Notes: generated from the letters alone by a model not told the origin. A stretch of DNA of 64,000 nucleotides from Bacteroidota bacterium (GCA_029781865.1 JAKOVW010000054.1:276017-340016); one strand, 5' to 3'. Shown: positions 18,494 through 27,329, counted from the first letter of the stretch. Numbers and translations are program-made.

Positions 18494-19270
18494 TTACAAT
18501 TTAAATCTTATAGGTAAAGTAAAACTTACTTTAACGTTTTTCCCATTATGACGTCCCGGAATCCATGCAGGCATTACAGTCAGAATCCTTAAAGCTTCCT
18601 GATCACACGGAGGATAGATTCCTCTTATAAGAGCTGGAGAAATGACATTTCCGTATTTGTCAACAATGCATGCGACAACTACTGTACCCTCAATTTTATT
18701 TATTTTGGCTGAATCCGGATAAATTAAATTTGAGTTAATAAACGCTAACATCGCACTATCGCCTCCGGGAAACTGAGGCATCTGCTCAACAAATTTATAT
18801 ACTAAATCGTATTTACTTGAATCATATAGAAACTCGAAATTCATGCTTAATGAAACAAATACTTTTTTCTGAGATTGTTTGCCCGGAATCCATTTTGGCA
18901 TTGCTTTTATCAATCTTAAAACTTCATTGTCGCAATCGGGTGTAAGTGACGTAATAATTTCAGGGCAAATGACTTTACCAACCGTATCAATTGTGAATTT
19001 TGCAATTACCTTCCCATTGATTTCTGAAACCACTGCGGATGAGGGATAAACTAAATTAGTTTTGATATAAGAATTTAGAGAATCATTTCCTCCAGGAAAC
19101 TCCGGCATATCTTCGACTAGTGTAAACACTTGATTATTTGAATCGCAGTCCATTATTTCAGGTTCTGCACAAATAGTACAGCCATTAAATAATAAAAGCG
19201 TGGCAATCTAGCATATTCCTGTAAAAACAAGAATTTCAGGTTTATGGAGCAATGAAATAATTTCTTTCAT
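18494..19270 (-). pseudogene. Lipoprotein with two TonB C-terminal domains, broken by an in-frame TAG in its signal peptide
   Basis: Downstream of an internal ATG (start 19153) there are 219 intact codons holding two tandem TonB-C-type domains: each has MPxFPGG, a Y-P strand (NLVYPSSA, NLIYPDSA), a G-x-V strand and WIPG before a final beta strand. Reading further upstream in the same frame gives MKEIISLLHKPEILVFTGIC, then TAG (19208-19210), then IATLLLFNGCTICAEPE, a textbook lipoprotein signal with lipobox FNGC. So the natural start seems to be 19270 and codon 21 is a stop. Starting at 19153 would leave a cytoplasmic protein lacking its export signal. Such proteins usually act as periplasmic or outer-membrane-facing TonB-like modules. 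A sequencing error or suppression could also explain the stop. Confidence 0.7.
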
Positions 19271-19280
19271 GAATAAGTGA

Positions 19281-19715
19281 TTACTTCGTTTTATCAACAA
19301 ACTCTTTCAAAGACGTCCCTATAATATAGGTCCAACCGGCGAAAAAATTCTCGCGATTAAAGTCTCCGGTTTCTGATGGAAACGTTTCCAGGCCTTCATG
19401 TGTCAGCTTCAATCTTGTCTGTTCGCCTTCTTCAAACAACTCAAAGACCACCAATGAACTTCCGGTATAACCATCGTATCGCCAGCTATATGAAAGCTTT
19501 TGATCAGGGATCACCTCGATGATTTTACATAGATGCAAAAACTGTTTTTCTTCTGTGCCTCCATAAAACTGAAACTCAAATCCAACTATCGGTTTGAATT
19601 CGGCAAAGTCAAAATACCAACGTTTCATTTCGTCTTTATCTGTAATCGCATCCCAAACACGATTAACCGGGGCATTCAATATTTCTTCAACAACTAAAGG
19701 GGCAACACTCCTCAT
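19281..19715 (-). CDS. SRPBCC / AHSA1-like domain protein
   Basis: The 144-residue protein is a single helix-grip fold of the AHSA1 type: an initial strand with VEEILNAPVNRVWDAITD, then DEMKRWYFDFAEF, the FEFQFYGGTEEK hairpin, KLSYSWRYDGYTGSSLVVFEL, TRLKLTHEGLETF and the closing amphipathic helix FFAGWTYIIGTSLKEFVDK. Members bind small hydrophobic ligands or co-chaperone clients; few have known roles. It starts 26 bp before the next leftward gene and ends 10 bp upstream of the original ATG of the broken TonB-C gene, so the three leftward genes may be cotranscribed. Confidence 0.88.
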   Translation of the reverse strand: MRSVAPLVVEEILNAPVNRVWDAITDKDEMKRWYFDFAEFKPIVGFEFQFYGGTEEKQFLHLCKIIEVIPDQKLSYSWRYDGYTGSSLVVFELFEEGEQTRLKLTHEGLETFPSETGDFNRENFFAGWTYIIGTSLKEFVDKTK

Positions 19716-19741
19716 TTAAGTGAATTATCGCATACTTTGAA

Positions 19742-20095
19742 TTAATCAAGTTCGCCTACCTGTAAGTTCTTTTTTGCTCCAGGTCTGCGATCAATCCGGA
19801 ATCCGAAAGGTTTTACTTTGTTTACAAAATTGGTTTTTGCTGTGCCGGTGTTGATTCCATCAGAAATCAAAAATCCCAATTCATTTAATTTATTGCCGTC
19901 GTATTTCACAGAGGTGTATGTCATGTGAATGCCCTTGTATTCCAAAGCAGTTTGAATGGAATCCAACAAAGTCCTTGACATCACTCTTCCAAATTGTACT
20001 TCCACGTAATTTGGTTCGATGATTACTTTATGGGGTTTGTAAGCAGGCTTACAGGCAAATAAGCAAACAAACAATAATAAAATAAATACTCTCAT
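19742..20095 (-). CDS. Small predicted lipoprotein of unknown function
   Basis: The ATG giving MRVFILLLFVCLFACKPAYK is chosen because it begins a lipoprotein signal with Cys 16 in LFAC; the frame extends 21 codons further but that part is not signal-like. The mature part of about 100 residues is soluble and mixed alpha/beta, with a C-terminus RRPGAKKNLQVGELD. I do not recognise the family. It precedes the AHSA1 gene by 26 bp in the same direction. Confidence 0.65.
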   Translation of the reverse strand: MRVFILLLFVCLFACKPAYKPHKVIIEPNYVEVQFGRVMSRTLLDSIQTALEYKGIHMTYTSVKYDGNKLNELGFLISDGINTGTAKTNFVNKVKPFGFRIDRRPGAKKNLQVGELD

Positions 20096-20224
20096 AAGGT
20101 GAAGATATAAAAATTGTGCGATGATATGGCCTTGCGATTGAGGTAAAAAACATTTCATGCCCGGTCAGGATACGCAACAAAATAGAACAGATCCGTTTCC
20201 AAAAGCTCAAGTCTGCCATTCACT

Positions 20225-20314
20225 TTAGGCTGGCGTCCCTGCATATTGCTTCCGGACAGACTTGAATTTAATTTTATCTTCTGAATGCTTGTGTGAAGAA
20301 GCAAACTGCTTCAT
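20225..20314 (-). CDS. Possible 29-residue basic peptide downstream of infB
   Basis: An ATG 27 bases after the infB stop, on the same strand, opens a 29-codon frame: MKQFASSHKHSEDKIKFKSV and nine more residues. It is preceded by a purine-rich stretch (AAAGGACCCGGGAAAG). Basic composition is suggestive of an RNA-binding micro-protein, but length alone gives little support. Confidence 0.25.
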   Translation of the reverse strand: MKQFASSHKHSEDKIKFKSVRKQYAGTPA

Positions 20315-20340
20315 CTTTCCCGGGTCCTTTACCCTGATGT

Positions 20341-23025
20341 TTAGGCAAGTTTCTGTTTCACTTCCGTAATCTCAACCGCTTCAATGATGTCGCCTTCTTT
20401 GATGTCGTTGAAATTTTTAATGGAAATACCGCATTCCATGTGATCCTTGACTTCTTTGACATCATCTTTAAATCGCTTGAGTGCAGCAAGTTCTGCTGTT
20501 GCACCTTCACGGTTTGGATAGACCACAATTCCATTGCGGATGATCCGTACCGGACTATTCCGCATGATCTTTCCATCAATCACAATACAACCGGCAACAG
20601 TTCCGATTTTAGAAATCTTGAATATCTCTTTTACTTCGGCCTGACCTACCAGCTTTTCAACTTTCGTAGGTTCAAGCATTCCTTCCATCGCCATTTTAAT
20701 TTCATCGATGGCTTCATAGATGATGGAATACAATTTTATTTCGACGCCTTCTTTTTCAGCAAGAGCTCTTGCACTTGGAGAAGGCCTTACCTGAAATCCT
20801 ATAATGATTGCATCAGATGCAGAGGCAAGTAACACATCAGATTCAACAATCTGTCCTACTGCTTTATGAATGACACTTACTTTAATAGATTCGACTGATA
20901 GTTTGATAAGACTATCGGATAGCGCTTCCACTGAACCATCGACATCACCTTTGACAATCAATTTCAATTCTTTGAAATTACCCAATGCCAAACGACGTCC
21001 TACTTCATCTAATGAAATTCGCTTGGAAGCCCGGTTTGCCTGTTCGCGATTAATTTGTGAGCGCTTACCTGCCAGCAATCTTGCTTCACCTTCATCTTCC
21101 ATCTCCTTAAATTTTTCTCCTGCTGTAGGCGCACCTTGTAAACCCAATACCAAAACCGGAGTAGATGGACCTGCTTCTTTGAGTTTTTTTCCTTTCTCAT
21201 TAAACATGGCTTTTACTCTTCCGGCATGATCTCCTGCAAGGATGATATCTCCTGTATTGAGTGTTCCGTTTTGAACCAGCAATTTGGTGACATATCCGCG
21301 TCCTTTATCCAAAGAAGCTTCAATCACCGTTCCGGTTGCTAGTTTATGTGGATTTGCTTTAAGATTCAATACTTCAGCTTCCAGCAAAATTTTTTCAAGA
21401 AGTTGATCTATACCTGCTCCTGTTTTCGCGGAAATATCCTGGGATTGATATTTTCCACCCCATTCCTCCACCAGCAAGTTCATTTGAGAAAGTTCATTTT
21501 TGATTCGCTCTGGATCTGCACCTGGTTTGTCCACTTTATTTATGGCAAAAACCATCGGAACATTTGCCGCCTGTGCATGGCTGATTGCTTCTTTAGTCTG
21601 AGGCATGATTCTGTCATCAGCCGCAATAATGATTACGGCAACGTCTGTAACTTTTGCTCCACGTGCTCTCATTGCAGTAAATGCTTCGTGACCCGGAGTA
21701 TCCAAAAAGGTTATCCGTTTATGATCTTTTCCCACTACTACTTCATAAGCTCCGATATGCTGGGTTATCCCTCCAGCTTCACCGGAAGCAACATTAGCCT
21801 TACGAATATAATCGAGCAAAGAAGTTTTACCGTGATCGACGTGTCCCATAACGGTAACAATCGGCGCGCGCTCTTCCAATTCTTCCGGATCGTCATCAAT
21901 TACTTCTTCTTCTTCAGATATTTCTTCAGCACTGATGAATTCAATTTTTTGTCCGAATTCTTCGGAAAGAATTTCAATTACTTCTGCATCCAATCTTTGA
22001 TTAATGGATACGATGATTCCCATATTCATACAGGTCGTAATTACATCCGTAACCGGAATATCCATTAAACTGGCAAGTTCAGACACGGTAACAAACTCCG
22101 TTAGCTGAATTACGGATTTGTCTTCTGAAGATTGTTTCAGTTCTTCCTTTTCCCGCATTTCTTCCCGCTTGTCTCTTCTGATTTTTTGGCGTTTATTTTT
22201 GCCTCCCATGTTGAGACGCGCCATGGTTGCCTTAATCTGGTCTTCAATTTCTTTTTGAGTGACTTCCTTGACAGACTCTTCCGGACGTCTTACTCCTCCT
22301 CTGTTTCTGTCATCGGGTTGGAAATCAACGGTATTGACTTTTTTGCGTTTCCGTTTTCTCTTTTTCTTATCCGCTTCCGATTCCGTAGAAGGACCTCTTG
22401 CCGGACCAGGACCACCTGCGCCTGCAGCGCGTTTCGGTGGTTCTTCTTTTTTCTTGGGTGTTTCTTTAAATTTATTGGTATCTATTTTTCCAAGAATTTT
22501 CAGTCCTTTCAATTGAGGTGCTTCAATTCTTGTGATTTCCTCTTCAACAACTTCTTCTTCGACTACCGGTTCAACTTTTGCAACAGGTTGTTCTTCTTCT
22601 TTCTTTGTCTTCCGTTTCGTTTTGGATTCCGGTTTTTCTAACTCTATTTTCCCAACGACTTTAATCTTAGGTTTCTGTTCTTCATCAACTTTTGCCGTGA
22701 TGACTTCCTCCTGTTTAGGTTCCGGTGCTTTCTCTTTTACCGGCGGCGGTGGCGGAGGTGCAGCAACGGTTGTATCCCCAAACAGATTTACCGATACTTT
22801 GGGTTTATCTTTTAGTGCAACAGTAGCAGCGGCTTTCTGCAATTGGTCAGCTTGTTCCTTTTCCTTAATGGATCCCTGGAACTCCTTAACCAGTTCAGCA
22901 TACATTTCATCGGATACTTTTGCAGTGGGCTTATTGTCAATTTCAAAGCCTTTCTTCTGCAAATGCTCGACGACGGTGCTGAGACCTACGTTTAATTCTG
23001 TCGCTACTTTTACTAATAATTTCAT
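20341..23025 (-). CDS. infB: Translation initiation factor IF-2
   Basis: The 894-residue protein starts with the conserved N-terminal winged element ([20 protein letters not shown]), followed by a long charged, proline-rich linker to about residue 300, a second N-domain ([20 protein letters not shown]), and the GTPase with G1 GHVDHGKT (near 395), G3 DTPGHEA and G4 NKVDKPGA. The C1/C2 domains complete the protein. IF-2 delivers initiator fMet-tRNA to the 30S subunit and promotes subunit joining. It is the last gene of the rimP-nusA-infB operon, starting 36 bp after nusA. The linker, with runs of KKEE and RKRKRKK, is typical of Bacteroidota IF-2. Confidence 0.98.
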   Translation of the reverse strand: MKLLVKVATELNVGLSTVVEHLQKKGFEIDNKPTAKVSDEMYAELVKEFQGSIKEKEQADQLQKAAATVALKDKPKVSVNLFGDTTVAAPPPPPPVKEKAPEPKQEEVITAKVDEEQKPKIKVVGKIELEKPESKTKRKTKKEEEQPVAKVEPVVEEEVVEEEITRIEAPQLKGLKILGKIDTNKFKETPKKKEEPPKRAAGAGGPGPARGPSTESEADKKKRKRKRKKVNTVDFQPDDRNRGGVRRPEESVKEVTQKEIEDQIKATMARLNMGGKNKRQKIRRDKREEMREKEELKQSSEDKSVIQLTEFVTVSELASLMDIPVTDVITTCMNMGIIVSINQRLDAEVIEILSEEFGQKIEFISAEEISEEEEVIDDDPEELEERAPIVTVMGHVDHGKTSLLDYIRKANVASGEAGGITQHIGAYEVVVGKDHKRITFLDTPGHEAFTAMRARGAKVTDVAVIIIAADDRIMPQTKEAISHAQAANVPMVFAINKVDKPGADPERIKNELSQMNLLVEEWGGKYQSQDISAKTGAGIDQLLEKILLEAEVLNLKANPHKLATGTVIEASLDKGRGYVTKLLVQNGTLNTGDIILAGDHAGRVKAMFNEKGKKLKEAGPSTPVLVLGLQGAPTAGEKFKEMEDEGEARLLAGKRSQINREQANRASKRISLDEVGRRLALGNFKELKLIVKGDVDGSVEALSDSLIKLSVESIKVSVIHKAVGQIVESDVLLASASDAIIIGFQVRPSPSARALAEKEGVEIKLYSIIYEAIDEIKMAMEGMLEPTKVEKLVGQAEVKEIFKISKIGTVAGCIVIDGKIMRNSPVRIIRNGIVVYPNREGATAELAALKRFKDDVKEVKDHMECGISIKNFNDIKEGDIIEAVEITEVKQKLA

Positions 23026-23061
23026 TCAATGGTATTACAAAAAATAGTTTTCGTTTTTCGA

Positions 23062-24300
23062 TTAATCTTTTTTCAATTCCTCATCCAGAATGCGGATAAC
23101 ATCCTGTACTGTTTCTTCTTCGAGATCCGTTCTTCTCACTAATTCTTCCACACTTAAATTCAGAACACTTCTTGCGGTATCGCAACCAATCTTTTTGAAT
23201 GCATCAATTACCCATTCTTCAATTTCATCGGTAAATTCATCCAAATCAACATCGTCGATTTCACCTTCTTCCTGGTCTCTGTAAACATCGATTTCATATC
23301 CGACCAATTTAGATGCCAGTTTAATATTCGCTCCTCCTTTACCAATTGCAAGTGATAACTGATCCGCTTTCAAATAGACGTTGGCTTTTTTATTTACATC
23401 ATCCAATTCTATACTGCTGATCTTGGCAGGAGTCAATGCTCGTTGAATGTACAAGGTCAGGTTATTGGTGAAATTGACTATATCAATATTTTCATTTCTC
23501 AACTCTCTTACGATTCCGTGGATCCTGCTTCCCTTCATACCTACGCAGGCACCTACAGGATCGATGCGGTCATCAAATGATTCCACTGCGACCTTTGCGC
23601 GTTCGCCCGGTATCCTTACAATTTTGCGGATGGCAATCAATCCATCTTCGATTTCCGGTACTTCCTGCTCCATCAGTCTTTGCAGGAAAGCACCATCGGT
23701 GCGGGAAAGCGTGATCAACGGAAGTCCGTTTTTCAGTTCTACTTTTTTGATTACAGATCTTACGATATCGCCCTTTCTGAAATGATCTCCACGGATCGTT
23801 TCTGTTTTGGGCAAAATCAATTCGTTGCTGGTCGCATCATCAATAATTAAAAACTCTTTTTTTAATACCTGATTGACTTCTCCGATCACCAATTCTCCTT
23901 CGCGTTCGCTATATCTGCGGAATACATCGTCCTTTTCGAGCTCCATGACCCTGGAAACCAGTGTTTGACGGGCTGCCATGATGGCACGTCTTCCAAAATC
24001 ATCCAGTTCAAGTTGTTCATAACATTCCAATCCCACCTCATAATCTTCATCAATAGCCAAAGCTTCTGAAATCGCAATTTCCTTAAGATCATCCGTCACC
24101 TCACCGTCCGGTACAATTTTGCGGATTCTCCAGATTTCAAGATCGCCTTTTTGTGTATTGACAATGACATTAAAATTTTCATCCGAACCATATTTTTTGC
24201 GAATCAGGGAACGAAATACATCTTCCAGTACCCTCATCATGGTAGGACGGTCTATATTTTTACCGGCCTTAAATTCTGCAAAAGTTTCTACAAGTTTCAT
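23062..24300 (-). CDS. nusA: Transcription termination/antitermination factor NusA
   Basis: The 412-residue protein has the NusA N-terminal domain (LVETFAEFKAGKNIDRPTMM), an S1 domain (LVIGEVNQVLKKEFLIIDD), then KH1/KH2 with DPVGACVGMKGSRI and LAIGKGGANIKLASKL. The C-terminal tail has a short helix-hairpin region (VLNLSVEELVRRTDLEEETV). It lacks the long acidic repeats of the proteobacterial form, as usual in this phylum. NusA binds RNA polymerase and nascent RNA and modulates pausing and termination. It starts only 4 bp after the rimP stop, so the two are cotranscribed and probably coupled; it may act on the terminator-like hairpin in the operon's own leader (24794-24818). Confidence 0.97.
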   Translation of the reverse strand: MKLVETFAEFKAGKNIDRPTMMRVLEDVFRSLIRKKYGSDENFNVIVNTQKGDLEIWRIRKIVPDGEVTDDLKEIAISEALAIDEDYEVGLECYEQLELDDFGRRAIMAARQTLVSRVMELEKDDVFRRYSEREGELVIGEVNQVLKKEFLIIDDATSNELILPKTETIRGDHFRKGDIVRSVIKKVELKNGLPLITLSRTDGAFLQRLMEQEVPEIEDGLIAIRKIVRIPGERAKVAVESFDDRIDPVGACVGMKGSRIHGIVRELRNENIDIVNFTNNLTLYIQRALTPAKISSIELDDVNKKANVYLKADQLSLAIGKGGANIKLASKLVGYEIDVYRDQEEGEIDDVDLDEFTDEIEEWVIDAFKKIGCDTARSVLNLSVEELVRRTDLEEETVQDVIRILDEELKKD

Positions 24301-24304
24301 CTTG

Positions 24305-24775
24305 TTAAATTTTTATGACAATTTTTGCGTCTTTAATGGTATTATAAAGTAATTGAGTTTCAATTGTTTCCTTAATTTTTTTCTTGCCTTCCTTTTTGAT
24401 TTCCTCCCGAGTTAAAGTCACGGAATGCTCATCGGCTTCGACAATGGTTCCTTTGATTTCTGATCCATCCGTAAGCTTCACCTGCAGTTCCCTGCCTTTA
24501 TTTTTGATAAACTGCCTTGGAAAAATCAAAGGCCGGTCAATACCCGGGGATGACACTTCCAGTACATAATCCTCTCCAAACCAGGCTTTTTCATCAAAAA
24601 CGGACTCTAAATATCGGCTGATTTTCTGGCATTTTTCAAAATTAACCCCACTATCTGCGTCAATAAAGACCTGGATATTTTTATTCTTCTGCTCCAGGGA
24701 TACCAGAAAACAATCCTGAAAGCCTTCTTCCCGGAATTTCTCTGCTAATAAATTTTGAATTTCTTCCGTGTACAT
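24305..24775 (-). CDS. rimP: Ribosome maturation factor RimP
   Basis: The 156-residue protein shows the two-domain RimP layout. The N-terminal part contains IQVFIDADSGVNFEKCQKIS and the hallmark LEVSSPGIDRPL near residues 85-96; the C-terminal SH3-like domain contains ELQVKLTDGSEIKGTIVEAD. RimP is needed for assembly of the 30S head. It is the first gene of the rimP-nusA-infB operon. Its promoter and a leader hairpin lie within 95 bases upstream, and the left end of the IS1-family element begins 104 bases upstream, so the insertion has just spared the promoter. Confidence 0.96.
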   Translation of the reverse strand: MYTEEIQNLLAEKFREEGFQDCFLVSLEQKNKNIQVFIDADSGVNFEKCQKISRYLESVFDEKAWFGEDYVLEVSSPGIDRPLIFPRQFIKNKGRELQVKLTDGSEIKGTIVEADEHSVTLTREEIKKEGKKKIKETIETQLLYNTIKDAKIVIKI

Positions 24776-24793
24776 GGCCGAACTTCTTAAAAC

Positions 24794-24818
24794 AAAAAGA
24801 GGGAACTTCCGTCCCCTC
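24794..24818 (-). terminator. Terminator-like hairpin in the rimP leader (possible attenuator)
   Basis: Read on the minus strand: stem GAGGGGAC, tetraloop GGAA, GTTCCCTC (eight pairs, one G-U), then TTTTTG. It lies between the rimP promoter and the rimP ATG and is in the orientation of transcription, about 10 nt after the expected transcript start. Confidence 0.65.
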
Positions 24819-24833
24819 CCTTAGAAAGCGCTG

Positions 24834-24865
24834 CAAAGGTAACTCATTTTCATATGATTTGCAAA
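24834..24865 (-). promoter_or_regulatory. Bacteroidota-type promoter of the rimP-nusA-infB operon
   Basis: On the minus strand: TTTG (24862-24865), 20-nt spacer, TACCTTTG (24834-24841), matching the phylum's -33/-7 consensus TTTG...TAnnTTTG. The -33 element is only 15 bases from the inserted element's end. Confidence 0.72.
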
Positions 24866-24915
24866 GAATTCGATGCTTGGGTAGTGTCTCAGTTTGAAAA
24901 GAAAATTAAATCATA

Positions 24916-25029
24916 ATGATAAAAAAAGTAATTACAGGAAGATACTTTGGAGATACAAACTCCAAATATAGCAAAGTAATAACATATTACTTCTTAGGTA
25001 TTCCGATATTTATTTCAGTGGAGATTTAA
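24916..25029 (+). CDS. Possible 37-residue peptide at the left end of the IS1-family element
   Basis: The ATG frame reads MIKKVITGRYFGDTNSKYSK followed by a hydrophobic tail YYFLGIPIFISVEI. It is convergent with the next ORF (3 bp between stops) and compact packing suggests it is real, but there is no recognisable family. It could be a small membrane-associated peptide. Confidence 0.35.
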   Translation: MIKKVITGRYFGDTNSKYSKVITYYFLGIPIFISVEI

Positions 25030-25032
25030 AAC

Positions 25033-25269
25033 TTAACTGCCTTTTTGAACAACAAAGGTCAAATTGATTACTCCGGTGGTACCGGCTTCGATGGGGAATG
25101 CCGTTTGATACACATTTACTATCTTCCATTGATCATCAAGATATTTTTCTAATTCTGGAAACTTATATTCAATAAAACCATTTTTACTTGAATATTGGCT
25201 CATGATATTAACACTAATCACATGTTGCATAACTAAATTTTGCCTTAAAGGATACAAATTCGATGCCAT
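25033..25269 (-). CDS. IS1-element passenger protein of unknown function
   Basis: From the ATG at 25269 the product has 78 residues: MASNLYPLRQNLVMQHVISV..., with a C-terminal AGTTGVINLTFVVQKGS strand pair. Two upstream in-frame ATGs (25308 and 25332) would add 13 or 21 residues but run through a perfect stem (25276-25291) that looks like the transposase terminator. A compact alpha/beta composition with KFPELEKYLDDQWKIV suggests a DUF4177-like small fold, but I am not sure of this. It follows the transposase on the same strand. Confidence 0.5.
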   Translation of the reverse strand: MASNLYPLRQNLVMQHVISVNIMSQYSSKNGFIEYKFPELEKYLDDQWKIVNVYQTAFPIEAGTTGVINLTFVVQKGS

Positions 25270-25270
25270 A

Positions 25271-25299
25271 AAAAGGGCTGGTTTCCCAGCCTCCTTTTT
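25271..25299 (-). terminator. Hairpin terminator after the IS1-family transposase
   Basis: On the minus strand: AAAAAGGAGGCTGG, loop GAAA, CCAGCCCTTTTT. The inner six pairs (GGCTGG/CCAGCC) are perfect and flanked by A-rich/T-rich arms, so it may work in both directions. It overlaps the last bases of the transposase stop codon region. Confidence 0.75.
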
Positions 25300-26128
25300 A
25301 TTTTGCATCTGCCAATCTAACCAAATCTTCAATTTCCCATAGCTTAGTGGTTAATCCAGCTTCCATTGCCGGGGTAACTCTTAATGTTTTATGAATCTTT
25401 ACAAAGTTGTAATACATGAAGTGTAAAGCGATTGCATAGCAATGATTTTCTACCTTTTTAGAGAAAGCATTTGTTAGCCTTGTAAACCTTCTCATGTGCA
25501 TTCTCATTGTTAAATTTTGTCTTTCTATGTGGCTTGTAGTTACGTGGTTAGGGTTTGGAGTTCCTGAAATTCTTGTCTCTTTAGTTCCGATACATTCAGC
25601 TGGGCTGTATCTCTTTTCGTTCCCTTTGCCTTCACCTTGACCGTAAATCTTAATTAACTGGGAATAATCTACGTTACCACCAAAGGCCGTTTCTACAGCC
25701 TCCAAATAAGCCTTAAGGCCATCTGTAGTTAATTGCACCTTTCTTGTTAACCTTCCGGCAATATCTTCCATAAATGTAGTGGCTGTATCTAAATCTCTTG
25801 AACCTACCAACCATGAAATAACTAACTTAGAATCTGGGTCTATCCCTACAAACGTCCAAACATCACCAGCTTTATCTTCCATTCCATTAGGTACATTTTT
25901 CTCTTTAGCGTAAACAAAGCTCCAAATCTCATCACATTGGATTCTTTTAGAGCTTACTTTAACTACATTCTCATTGTGCCATTTTTGACAAGCAGCACCA
26001 ACGTCAACCAGTAATTTGGTAACTGTATTTATTGATACATCAGCAATTCTTGAAGTTGCTCTTAAGCTACTGCCCTCAACAAGAAGGTTAATTATCTGGG
26101 TTCTTTTTTCTATTGATAACTTATTCAT
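25298..26128 (-). CDS. IS1-family transposase, single ORF
   Basis: The 276-residue protein has an N-terminal helix-turn-helix (SLRATSRIADVSINTVTKLL). The DDE-type catalytic core follows with DEIWSFV (first Asp near 68), TTDGLKAY (second Asp) and SHIERQN (Glu), then the basic RMHMRRFTRLTNAFSKK stretch of IS1 InsB-like enzymes. It is encoded in one frame, without the insA/insB' frameshift of enterobacterial IS1, as in the ISMhu11-like branch. A TATCTTTG box ends five bases upstream of the ATG. It catalyses movement of the surrounding 2.5-kb element. All catalytic residues are present, so it looks active. Confidence 0.93.
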   Translation of the reverse strand: MNKLSIEKRTQIINLLVEGSSLRATSRIADVSINTVTKLLVDVGAACQKWHNENVVKVSSKRIQCDEIWSFVYAKEKNVPNGMEDKAGDVWTFVGIDPDSKLVISWLVGSRDLDTATTFMEDIAGRLTRKVQLTTDGLKAYLEAVETAFGGNVDYSQLIKIYGQGEGKGNEKRYSPAECIGTKETRISGTPNPNHVTTSHIERQNLTMRMHMRRFTRLTNAFSKKVENHCYAIALHFMYYNFVKIHKTLRVTPAMEAGLTTKLWEIEDLVRLADAK

Positions 26129-26132
26129 GCCT

Positions 26133-26162
26133 CAAAGATATAACAATTACTTGATCGGTCAA
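26133..26162 (-). promoter_or_regulatory. Transposase promoter, duplicated at 27330-27360
   Basis: On the minus strand: TTGAC, 17 nt, TATCTTTG, ending five bases before the transposase ATG, so the transcript should be leaderless or nearly so. The surrounding sequence (ATGCTTGACCG...GTTATATCTTTG) is repeated almost exactly in front of the 77-residue gene. Confidence 0.7.
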
Positions 26163-26444
26163 GCATAAATATCAATTTAAATATGGTATTTTTTATATTA
26201 AAAAATAATATAATATAACTAATTACTTCATAATGAGCTGATTGTCAATATAGGCGAATTACTATCTGCCTGTAAATCACATTATTATATAAATATTGAC
26301 AAAAATTTGGATTTTAGTGTACGTTAAATACGTTATATATCAATATATTTGCGGTTAACTAGGTATAAACTCCCGCGAATTAAACTATTTATAGTTATAT
26401 TAGTCTTTATACCTAACAATTAATATTGTAAAAGAACTTTGGAT

Positions 26445-26573
26445 ATGGAAGCGACCACTAACAACAAATCAAAATTGGCTGAGGCTATTATTAAGAGAAT
26501 AGAGCGTAAAGAGCTAATTATCAAACACATTGTAAATGGTGAATTTGATAAGGTAAAAGAATTGCTTTCTTAA
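26445..26573 (+). CDS. Possible 42-residue peptide inside the IS1-family element
   Basis: The ATG frame reads MEATTNNKSKLAEAIIKRIE and continues to VKELLS. It is highly charged and strongly helical, and an AAAGAACTTTGGAT stretch precedes the ATG. It is 32 bp upstream of the 162-residue ORF in the same direction and could form a two-gene unit with it. No family recognised. Confidence 0.45.
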   Translation: MEATTNNKSKLAEAIIKRIERKELIIKHIVNGEFDKVKELLS

Positions 26574-26605
26574 ATCTGACCACCTAATCCAGAAAGCATT
26601 CCGAT

Positions 26606-27094
26606 TTGTTCCAATCAACAACTATTTTCTTTAACCAGTTGTATCGTATTCATTGCGAAGAAGTAAACATTGGTTATATTGTAGGATTTAGTAATTTGGA
26701 CAGGGAAACAGAAACACTCTTATTTACCGATTATCCAGAATTACAGGCCAAAGAAATTGTATTAACAAAAAGCAACCCCGACATGGGTTTGGCTATTCAA
26801 CAAGAAGCAATAAACGAAATAGTTAGAACAATTTACTCTGTTATAAAGGATCAACCACAATGCGCTTTTTATTATTTGTGTCAAGAAGACGGATCACACA
26901 CACTTGGTAGATTGTTTAATCAGTGGTATTCAAGTCAAGGCAGCTCGAGTGGCATAGTCCTTTATACTTGTGAATTTGATTATTTAGAAAAAAAATTTTC
27001 TGGCGGCTTGTTATTAATTAATGGATTCCAAGACCAAGATAAACTTGGAAACTATTTTGTTAATTTACAAGCTGAAATAAATAAGGATAATTAA
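26606..27094 (+). CDS. IS1-element passenger protein of unknown function, TTG start
   Basis: The frame is closed by a stop 21 bases upstream and the only start-like codon before the conserved-looking body is TTG, giving 162 residues. The sequence is soluble and mixed alpha/beta, with LDRETETLLFTDYPEL, a helix QQEAINEIVRTIYSVI, then CAFYYLCQEDGSHTLGRLF and a KFSGGLLLIN strand. I do not recognise a family with confidence. Its stop codon overlaps the stop of the convergent 77-residue gene by four bases (TTAA), which argues that both are real and stably packed. As a non-transposition gene within intact IS ends it is true cargo. Confidence 0.62.
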   Translation: MFQSTTIFFNQLYRIHCEEVNIGYIVGFSNLDRETETLLFTDYPELQAKEIVLTKSNPDMGLAIQQEAINEIVRTIYSVIKDQPQCAFYYLCQEDGSHTLGRLFNQWYSSQGSSSGIVLYTCEFDYLEKKFSGGLLLINGFQDQDKLGNYFVNLQAEINKDN

Positions 27095-27324
27095 CCAGCC
27101 TTCTTTTTCCACCTTGCTTTAGCCGCTTTCTTAGCAATTTCAGACCTCTTTTTAGCCGTTAAGGATTCAGCCCTTGCTTTCCCTCCTTTTAGACCTCCGA
27201 GCTTTCCAAGAGCCACAGCAGCAGCGTTTTTACCGTCCTCTGTTATTTGGATTTCTCCGGTTGCCAAATCTACTATACTTTTGGCTTTCTGATTAAAATC
27301 AGTAGGTAACTTTGATTTTTTCAT
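27091..27324 (-). CDS. Small Gly/Lys/Ala-rich basic protein (LGGLKGGKARA, KKAAKARWKK)
   Basis: The 77-residue protein has an N-terminal Lys-rich segment, then ALGKLGGLKGGKARAESLTA, then a basic helix RSEIAKKAAKARWKKKAG. This pattern recurs in small hypothetical proteins on plasmids and mobile elements in several phyla; its role is not established, though the basic C-terminus suggests nucleic-acid binding. Its promoter is a copy of the transposase promoter, so it may be coregulated with, or may regulate, the transposase; this is inference. It sits at the right end of the element, 46 bases from the inverted repeat. Confidence 0.72.
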   Translation of the reverse strand: MKKSKLPTDFNQKAKSIVDLATGEIQITEDGKNAAAVALGKLGGLKGGKARAESLTAKKRSEIAKKAAKARWKKKAG

Positions 27325-27329
27325 ATTCG

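Noticed and set aside
20207..20265. TCAAGTCTG...CAGACTTGA inverted repeat after infB
   Set aside because: Nine-base arms with a 41-base loop are too weak to claim a structure.
21346..22641. Long plus-strand frames opposite infB
   Set aside because: Phe/Ser/Cys-rich composition typical of the antisense of a Lys/Glu-rich coding region; no start signals.
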